From assembly GCF_900117415.1 (NCBI RefSeq), contig NZ_FPEI01000005.1:868001-932000 (forward strand): a stretch of 64,000 bases of DNA, written 5' to 3'. Numbering within the stretch: position 1 is the first letter of the stretch; each line of letters starts with the position of its first letter. Below are positions 58,993 through 64,000 of the stretch, piece after piece. The notes under the pieces were generated by a model. The model worked only from the letters and a program-made list of their open reading frames with translations. It had not been told where the DNA came from and did no database searches. The translations under genes and the position numbers were made by a program. Source of the DNA: Hyphomicrobium sp. CS1BSMeth3 (GTDB taxonomy: Bacteria > Pseudomonadota > Alphaproteobacteria > Rhizobiales > Hyphomicrobiaceae).

Positions 58993-61095
58993 TCAGAACC
59001 GGCCTTCCGAGACGAGGTCGGTCATCGTTTCGATGGCGGTGACCGCGCGTGTCAGGGCGGCGCGCGTGCGCTCGTTCAGCCGGCCGGGCGCGACACGCGA
59101 CGAGAGCCGGATGCCCTGCTCGCCGTCCAAGAGTTGCTGCGTCAGCATGGCGGTCAGAATGGTGCGGTGAGCCTCGATCAGATCGGCGCCTTTGCTCTCG
59201 CCGACGAGCCCCAGATCGGCCAGTGCCTGAAGCCGTCCGGGTGTCGCGCGGGCGCGGACGCCGTGTTTGATGGCAAGCACGCGGGCTCCGGCGACGAGCG
59301 GGAAAAGGCCGTGCATCTTGAGGTCGATGCGTCCATCGCTGTCAGTCTTGAGATTGCGGAAGAGCGTGAGCGGGACGCGGGCACCGCGCGCGTTCTCCGA
59401 TAGCAGTTTGATGAAGGAATGCGTGCGGCGGCCCTCATCATAGGCGTGATCGAGAAGGCCCTCCGCGAGAGATAGTGAGCCGTGGACACCAACGGCATCG
59501 AAGAAGATGTCGACATTCAGCAAGTCTTCGGGGCGCTGGCGTCTGACCCACCTGTCGATGGTCTCGAGCCAGCGCGCCCGGCTCATGCGCCAGGCGGCAT
59601 TCTTGCTCATTACGCCGCCCTTGCAGAAGGGAATGCCGACCGCGTCAAGGATGTTCGAGATCTCCTCGCCGAGGGCGGCGAACCATTGATCTGCGGGCCC
59701 GTCGGGCTCGCCCTCTGCATAGACGATCGCGTGATCCTGATCGGCGGCGAGCAGGCTCTCGCCGCGTCCGGCCGAGCCGAGCACCATGAGCGCGTAGTCG
59801 ACCGGCGGGCCGCCGCGGCCGGCATCGGCGAGGCGCCGCTCGGCCATGAGCGCGGCGCGGCGCGCAACCGCGCAGATCTCCGAGCTGATGACCGAGGAGA
59901 CGAGGCGCGCATCGACCTCCTCCTCGAGCAGCATCCGCGCCATATGCGGGAGCTGCGCCCAGGCTTTCGCGAGCGCGGGGACGTCGGGCGCACTGTCGAT
60001 CTGGTCGCCGAGCACCATGGCCGTCGTGGCGCGATGCCGGAGAAGATTGCGCGTGGTCAGCGCGCCAACCACGACGCCGTCGCGATCGATGACAGCGAGA
60101 TGACGAATGGCGAGACGGTCCATACGGCCGATGGCGCGGTAGACGAAGGCGTCCTCGTCGACCGTGAGCAAGGGGCGCGTGGCGATGTCGTCGATCGGAG
60201 CGGCCAGCGCTGCAGTGCCACCGGTTGCCGTGGCTCTCAACACATCGCGCTCGGTGATGATGCCGAGGCCGTGCTGCGCTGATGTGACGATGACCGAGCT
60301 CACGCGCTTCTGGAGCAGCAGTGCCATCGCCTCCTGGAGGGTCGTCGTGCCGGGTGCGATGACGGGCGGCGTGCTCATCACATCCCGCACGCGATGGCGA
60401 TAGGGGAAACTATCGACCTTGATGAGCGTGCGCGTGGGATCGGCGGCGGGCGGCACCTCGGGAACGACCAGGCCGCCGGCGGTCCGCCCGTCCTGTTCGG
60501 CCCGGGTGCGCGCCGCAGTCTCCAGCTCGGCCAGTGTTCTGATGCCGCGGGCACGCAAATGAGGGATGAGCGCAACAAAAGCCTCGGCGGCCGCTACCGC
60601 ATCGCCGATGGCACTGTGCCGGTTCTTTATTTCGATGCCGAAGGCACTGCAGATGCTCTCGATATCGTCGTGCGGACCCGCTTCTGCCGTGAGGCGGGCG
60701 AGGAGCCGGACGTCGATCGTGCGCGGTTCCGTCCACTTCCGGCCGGCAAGCTGATACTCGCGGCGCAGGATCGCAATGTCGTAAGCGATCGTGTGGCCGA
60801 TCAGAATCGCGCCGCCGAGAAATGCCTCCATGTCTGGTGCGAGCGTCGAGAAATCACCGGCGCCGACAAGGTGCTCGGCGGTGATGCCATGGATCTTGCT
60901 CGCCTGCGCAGGTATGGGGATGCCTGGATCGACCAGCGCATTCATGTGCTCGCGGTGCAGTACGGCACCACCATGGATGCGGACGGCGCCGAACTGGATC
61001 AGCCGCGCCGTCCTGATGTCGAGGCCTGTCGTCTCCGTGTCGATGGCGACGGCGTCGATGGCGACGAGCGGCGTGGAAGGTCCTGGCGAACGCAT
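58993..61095 (-). CDS. DnaQ-type exonuclease fused to CBS pair and DUF294 nucleotidyltransferase
   Basis: 700 residues. Residues 10-180: DEDDh 3'-5' exonuclease with D19/E21 in AIDTETTGL, HTIAYDIAILRREY, and His/Asp in RHSAIGDAVAAAEAF. Residues 230-350: two CBS domains (VRDVMSTPPVIAPGTTTLQE; IRHLAVIDRDGVVVGALTTR). Residues 370-580: DUF294 nucleotidyltransferase-like domain with GSAGRGESLLAADQDHA near 440-456, the GS...D-x-D pattern of GlnD-like enzymes. The DUF294 C-terminal helical domain ends it. CBS domains often sense adenylates. Cytoplasmic; biological role unknown. Confidence 0.85.
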   Translation of the reverse strand: MRSPGPSTPLVAIDAVAIDTETTGLDIRTARLIQFGAVRIHGGAVLHREHMNALVDPGIPIPAQASKIHGITAEHLVGAGDFSTLAPDMEAFLGGAILIGHTIAYDIAILRREYQLAGRKWTEPRTIDVRLLARLTAEAGPHDDIESICSAFGIEIKNRHSAIGDAVAAAEAFVALIPHLRARGIRTLAELETAARTRAEQDGRTAGGLVVPEVPPAADPTRTLIKVDSFPYRHRVRDVMSTPPVIAPGTTTLQEAMALLLQKRVSSVIVTSAQHGLGIITERDVLRATATGGTAALAAPIDDIATRPLLTVDEDAFVYRAIGRMDRLAIRHLAVIDRDGVVVGALTTRNLLRHRATTAMVLGDQIDSAPDVPALAKAWAQLPHMARMLLEEEVDARLVSSVISSEICAVARRAALMAERRLADAGRGGPPVDYALMVLGSAGRGESLLAADQDHAIVYAEGEPDGPADQWFAALGEEISNILDAVGIPFCKGGVMSKNAAWRMSRARWLETIDRWVRRQRPEDLLNVDIFFDAVGVHGSLSLAEGLLDHAYDEGRRTHSFIKLLSENARGARVPLTLFRNLKTDSDGRIDLKMHGLFPLVAGARVLAIKHGVRARATPGRLQALADLGLVGESKGADLIEAHRTILTAMLTQQLLDGEQGIRLSSRVAPGRLNERTRAALTRAVTAIETMTDLVSEGRF

Positions 61096-61420
61096 GACTG
61101 CAATATTCCCGATCGCACTTTAAACATAAGAGATAGAGCAGGATTCACGTTTCGGCCGAGGCGCCTCATTTGGACAAAACGATTCAATCCGAAACGATCC
61201 TGCTCTGGCAGGTCGGCGTTGCCCATGAGCCTATCCGATCTCGAAACGCGCGCGGTAGTATTCCTCGTCGGCGAGGCGCCGCGCAAAGCACGCGAGATGC
61301 TTGGCGGGCGTGCTGGCTGTGATAGGGAAGGTTGAGGGATCCGAATTCTGGCCGTCGCGCGTATGCCGGCAAGTTTGGTGTCGAGCGGGCGTCGATGCGG
61401 GAGGCCAAGGAGGCGTCAGG
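61096..61420. other. Divergent region between the exonuclease fusion and the PHA depolymerase-like gene
   Basis: 325 bp dominated by a 72-bp imperfect palindrome at 61135-61206 (separate entry). The rest must hold both promoters; no convincing -35/-10 pair was found. Short ORFs on both strands here lack ribosome sites and overlap the flanking gene starts. Confidence 0.45.
61135..61206. repeat. 72-bp palindromic intergenic repeat element
   Basis: AGAGCAGGAT-TCA-CGTTTCGG (61135-61155) is mirrored by CCGAAACGATCCTGCTCT (61189-61206): 18 paired bases with a 3-base bulge, around a 33-base centre that itself holds GAGGCGCCTC (61158-61167). The outer arms ending in AGAGCA/TGCTCT recall palindromic repeats scattered in rhizobial intergenic regions. 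Only one copy is seen in this window. Confidence 0.55.
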
Positions 61421-62506
61421 ATGACCTTGTGGTCCATTCGGCCTTATGTCCGCAGGCTCGGCACTGTGGTCGGCGTCGTGTTGCTTGCGCTCGGCATGAT
61501 GGCGGCCTGCCGGCCGGAGGTGCCGGGGTTGCCGGCGCTGGCGGCGCGGCTCGATGGCACGACGGTGTCGGGCGTGTCATCGGGCGCCTACATGGCCGGC
61601 CAGTTCCATCTCGCGCACAGTCGCATCGTCACGGGCGCGGCACTCATCGCCGGCGGACCCTATGGCTGTGCGCAGAGCGTCTACACGCGCGGGATCTTCG
61701 GGCCGGGCTCGGCCCTCATCAATGCCTCGCGGGCGATCAATGGCTGCATGGGGAATGATCTTGCCGCCTGGGGTGTGCCGAACCCGCAGCAACTCGCCGA
61801 GCAGGCGCGTGGCTTTGCGAGCGAAGGGCGCATAGATCCGCTCGACACGATGATCGGAGACCGCATCTATCTCTTCTCCGGCACCAAGGACGAGACCGTC
61901 CTGCCGGAGATCGGGGTCGCGGCGCTTCGCTTCTACGAGCGGATCGGCGTGCCGGCCGATCACATCAAGCGCGTCGCCGATATGCCTGCGGGGCACGGAT
62001 TCATTGCCGAGGCCAAGGGCGTCGCCTGCAGCACGACGGCACAGCCCTACATCAACGACTGCGGCTACGATCAGGCCGGCGATCTGCTTAGCTTCTTGCT
62101 CGGGTCGCTCGCAAAGCCCGATGCAGCAGCCAAGGTCGAGCGGCTCGTCTTCGACCAGCACGCCTTCGCGAAGGATCTCATCGATCACGGCCTCGCGCGC
62201 GAGGGTGTCGTGCTCGTGCCCGAGCGTTGCCGGACGGAAGCCGGCTGCCGCATTCACATCGCCTACCACGGCTGCCGCCAGTCACGCGCGATCGTGGGTG
62301 ACACTTTCATCGAGGACAGCGGGTATGGCCGCTGGGCCGGGCCGAACCGCCTGATCGTGCTCATGCCGCAGGCGGAAGCCAGCACGGCCAATCCCTATGG
62401 CTGCTGGGACTGGTGGGGCTACACGGGCACGGACTACCTCACCCGCAAGGGCCCGCAGATCGTGGCCGTACGCCGAATGCTCGACCGGCTCGCCGCGGCG
62501 AAATAG
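61421..62506 (+). CDS. PHA depolymerase-like esterase, probable lipoprotein
   Basis: 361-residue alpha/beta-hydrolase resembling extracellular short-chain-length polyhydroxyalkanoate depolymerases. The N-terminal hydrophobic stretch ends MMAAC (C30), a plausible lipobox, so the protein may be anchored in the envelope. The nucleophile is S53 in GVSSGAYMAGQFHLAHS; the histidine region is IHIAYHGCRQSRAIVGDTF. Several cysteines suggest disulfides, as expected outside the cytoplasm. Start at ATG 61421 after AAGGAGG. It could instead be a general esterase. Confidence 0.8.
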   Translation: MTLWSIRPYVRRLGTVVGVVLLALGMMAACRPEVPGLPALAARLDGTTVSGVSSGAYMAGQFHLAHSRIVTGAALIAGGPYGCAQSVYTRGIFGPGSALINASRAINGCMGNDLAAWGVPNPQQLAEQARGFASEGRIDPLDTMIGDRIYLFSGTKDETVLPEIGVAALRFYERIGVPADHIKRVADMPAGHGFIAEAKGVACSTTAQPYINDCGYDQAGDLLSFLLGSLAKPDAAAKVERLVFDQHAFAKDLIDHGLAREGVVLVPERCRTEAGCRIHIAYHGCRQSRAIVGDTFIEDSGYGRWAGPNRLIVLMPQAEASTANPYGCWDWWGYTGTDYLTRKGPQIVAVRRMLDRLAAAK

Positions 62507-62530
62507 CTCTCCGATCATGCTAAGGCGTCG

Positions 62531-62583
62531 GACCTCGAATACGACCTGCGGTTGGGGCCGCGCTCGAAGTCGCATTCGAGGTC
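62531..62583. repeat. Inverted repeat after the depolymerase gene
   Basis: GACCTCGAATACGAC (62531-62545) pairs with GTCGCATTCGAGGTC (62569-62583): 14 of 15 bases match, loop of 23. It starts 24 bp after the depolymerase stop and could act as its terminator or be part of a repeat element with the next hairpin. Confidence 0.5.
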
Positions 62584-62621
62584 TAAAGACGCTTTGGACT
62601 CAATGGCTCTGAAGCAACTTT

Positions 62622-62673
62622 GGACTTGAAATTCGCTCCCTGCCCGCCTCGAGGTGAGGCGAATTTCAAGTCC
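62622..62673. repeat. Perfect 15-bp inverted repeat before the RNase T2 gene
   Basis: GGACTTGAAATTCGC (62622-62636) and GCGAATTTCAAGTCC (62659-62673) are exact complements around 22 bases. CTTTGGACT occurs twice nearby (62592-62600, 62618-62626) as a direct repeat, and TCTAGCGCGAT (62679-62689) follows. Together with the preceding hairpin it makes a 143-bp repeat-rich stretch in the 257-bp gap. Confidence 0.5.
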
Positions 62674-62763
62674 GCTGCTCTAGCGCGATCCAATTGGCGT
62701 CCCTTGGTGCGGGAGATATAGTGCACGCCCGCTGAAATGGCGCTTCGCATGAGGGAACGGCCC

Positions 62764-63522
62764 ATGATCTTGAGACGCATTGCTCTGCTGGCGCTGGCTG
62801 CGGCGTTGTTCGCTCCTGGGCCCGCAGCGGCGCAGTATGGCACCGGTCCTGGTGGCCGCGCTCCCTACGAGCGGCGCGACCAGGAGCGCAACGTGCCGGG
62901 GCGCTTCGACTATTACGCCCTCGTCCTCTCCTGGAGCCCGACCTTCTGCGCGTCGCTTCCGCGCGATCGCTACGAGCCGCAGTGTCATCGCCGCGGCGGC
63001 CGCCCCTATGCCTTCGTCCTGCACGGGCTTTGGCCGCAGCATGAGCGCGGATGGCCGGAGAACTGCCCGACGCGCCAGCGTCCGTTCGTGCCGCAGCCGC
63101 TCGTCGACAGCATGCTCGACATCATGCCGAGCTCGCGTCTTGTCATTCATGAATACCGCAAGCACGGGACCTGCTCGGGGCTGACGCCCGAGGGCTACTA
63201 CGGCCTCGCGCGCCGCCTCTACAATTCGGTGACGATCCCGCAGCGCTTCGTTTTGCCGAACAATGACTTCACAGTCTCTCCGGATGCCGTCGTGCGCGCG
63301 TTCGTCGAGGCAAACCCGACGCTGCGGCCGGACATGCTTGCCGTTGCCTGCGGCGGCCCGGGCAATCGCTTGCGCGAGGTCCGCATCTGCTTCAACCGTG
63401 ACGGCGGGCCGACGCGCTGCGGGCGCAACGAGGAGCAGGACCGGTTGTGCCGCGCCTCGAACATGCACGTGCCGCCGGCCCGTGGCATGCCGGCGCCTTC
63501 GAGCAGCGGCCGGCGCATCTGA
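62764..63522 (+). CDS. Exported ribonuclease T2
   Basis: Endoribonuclease of the T2 family, 252 residues from ATG 62764 (GAGGGAA upstream). A signal peptide (LRRIALLALAAALFAPGPAA, cut near AAAQ) sends it to the periplasm. Both catalytic blocks are present: CAS I FVLHGLWPQ and CAS II HEYRKHGTC, each with its histidine. Several cysteines match the family disulfides. The C-terminal 40 residues are an unusual Arg/Pro-rich tail. Periplasmic RNase I in enterobacteria is the nearest functional parallel. Confidence 0.93.
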   Translation: MILRRIALLALAAALFAPGPAAAQYGTGPGGRAPYERRDQERNVPGRFDYYALVLSWSPTFCASLPRDRYEPQCHRRGGRPYAFVLHGLWPQHERGWPENCPTRQRPFVPQPLVDSMLDIMPSSRLVIHEYRKHGTCSGLTPEGYYGLARRLYNSVTIPQRFVLPNNDFTVSPDAVVRAFVEANPTLRPDMLAVACGGPGNRLREVRICFNRDGGPTRCGRNEEQDRLCRASNMHVPPARGMPAPSSSGRRI

Positions 63523-63689
63523 GCCATAGGGCGCACGGGCTCGGGGCGTTTCCGCCCGTGAGCGCCATGCTGCGCCCTGTGGATAACTTGTCGATCCGTC
63601 GTCGAGCGAGGCGTCCGCGGCCTTGTCGACTCAATCGCGCATGGCCAATCATAAATCCCTCGGCAGAAAGCTGATTTGGGAGCGCATAG

Positions 63690-64000
63690 GTGCGCGGAGA
63701 TGCTCACATCGAGACGGCTGCATCGGCTCCGGCCCCGCAGTCGCGCCATCGCCTCGACGATCTCGTGCGTGAGATCGGCAGAGGCGGGTTTTTCGGGAGG
63801 CGGGCTGCGCCGCTCGTGTGGGGCTTCGCCGGCTTCCTGATCGGGGCGATGTTCTGGCACGTCATCGGCTTCTGGGGCTTCCTCAGCGACGTCGTTCTCA
63901 AGGGGCCTGAGCCGCAGGCGAGTGTCGTCGTGAACGAAGCGCCGACCGCCATGCTGCCGAACTGCACGACGCTCGCGCTCAACCGCGCGACGGGCATGAC
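63690..64000 (+). CDS. Start of a single-pass membrane protein, cut by the window edge
   Basis: Frame opens at GTG 63690, immediately after an in-frame TAG and with GGGAG seven bases upstream; it is open to the window end (103 codons). An N-terminal cytoplasmic stretch is followed by one hydrophobic helix (LVWGFAGFLIGAMFWHVIGF) and a periplasmic portion beginning SDVVLKGPEPQ with a cysteine in LPNCTTLAL. I do not recognise the family. Confidence 0.6.
   Translation, partial: MRGDAHIETAASAPAPQSRHRLDDLVREIGRGGFFGRRAAPLVWGFAGFLIGAMFWHVIGFWGFLSDVVLKGPEPQASVVVNEAPTAMLPNCTTLALNRATGM

Noticed and set aside
61231-61437. 68-codon minus-strand ORF in the gap before the depolymerase gene
   Set aside because: The C-terminal part looks somewhat protein-like, but it overlaps the depolymerase start, lacks a ribosome site and contains no recognisable motif.
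62507-62763. CRISPR array or tRNA in the repeat-rich gap
   Set aside because: The repeats are two different inverted pairs and one 9-bp direct pair, not regularly spaced identical repeats; no cloverleaf could be drawn.

Overview
The window is GC-rich, densely coded DNA from an alphaproteobacterium, most likely a member of the Hyphomicrobiales (Rhizobiales). This rests on the complete Rhodobacter-type gene transfer agent (GTA) cluster, the HNH protein of the type common in rhizobia, a perfect CtrA-type site (TTAA-N7-TTAA), the short alphaproteobacterial form of OpgH, and a 72-bp palindrome resembling rhizobial intergenic repeats. The genus cannot be fixed from the sequence alone. I see no tRNA, rRNA, CRISPR array, integrase or insertion sequence.

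Positions 1-12.4 kb hold housekeeping and catabolic genes: rnhB and moaB (convergent, overlapping), an HNH endonuclease, an HpcH/HpaI aldolase, a TauE-like permease, two tandem YafK-type L,D-transpeptidases behind a CtrA-type site, a SnoaL-like protein, sucC without sucD beside it, an enoyl-CoA hydratase, a nitronate monooxygenase-like flavoprotein, an aldo/keto reductase and panB. Positions 12.7-18.7 kb form a carbohydrate-type ABC importer operon with two tandem paralogous Tat-exported binding proteins, two permeases and a MalK/UgpC-like ATPase; a strong hairpin separates the binding proteins from the membrane genes. Positions 18.8-29.7 kb hold an MgtC/DUF4010 membrane protein, a dehydrogenase divergent from opgH, a DUF2306 protein, a DUF533 protein, and a tetR-adaptor-RND efflux operon with a palindromic operator ahead of tetR. 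glmU follows at 30.1-31.4 kb.

From 47.3 kb down to 31.5 kb the minus strand carries a colinear GTA structural cluster: small terminase-like protein, large terminase, portal, prohead protease, HK97 capsid, connector, adaptor, tail completion protein, major tail protein, two tail chaperones, tape measure, DUF2460, DUF2163, NlpC/P60 peptidase and the host-specificity 'megatron'. It ends in a lysis gene that fuses a CHAP-like peptidase, a GH108 muramidase and a holin-like segment. A Shine-Dalgarno and in-frame ATG inside this gene could also make the 98-residue holin-like part alone. A candidate promoter with a palindrome in its spacer lies upstream of the cluster, and a 17-bp hairpin separates capsid from connector.

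Positions 47.6-64 kb hold two TadE-like pseudopilins, a bidirectional terminator, rpsI and rplM, a PaaI thioesterase, an exported protein of unknown function, an enoyl-CoA hydratase / VOC / CoA-binding gene run, an MFS transporter, rlmJ, a cold-shock protein, an unrecognised four-repeat protein, a flavocytochrome c sulfide dehydrogenase-like flavoprotein without a cytochrome subunit beside it, a DnaQ-CBS-DUF294 fusion, a PHA depolymerase-like lipoprotein, an exported RNase T2, and the start of a membrane protein.
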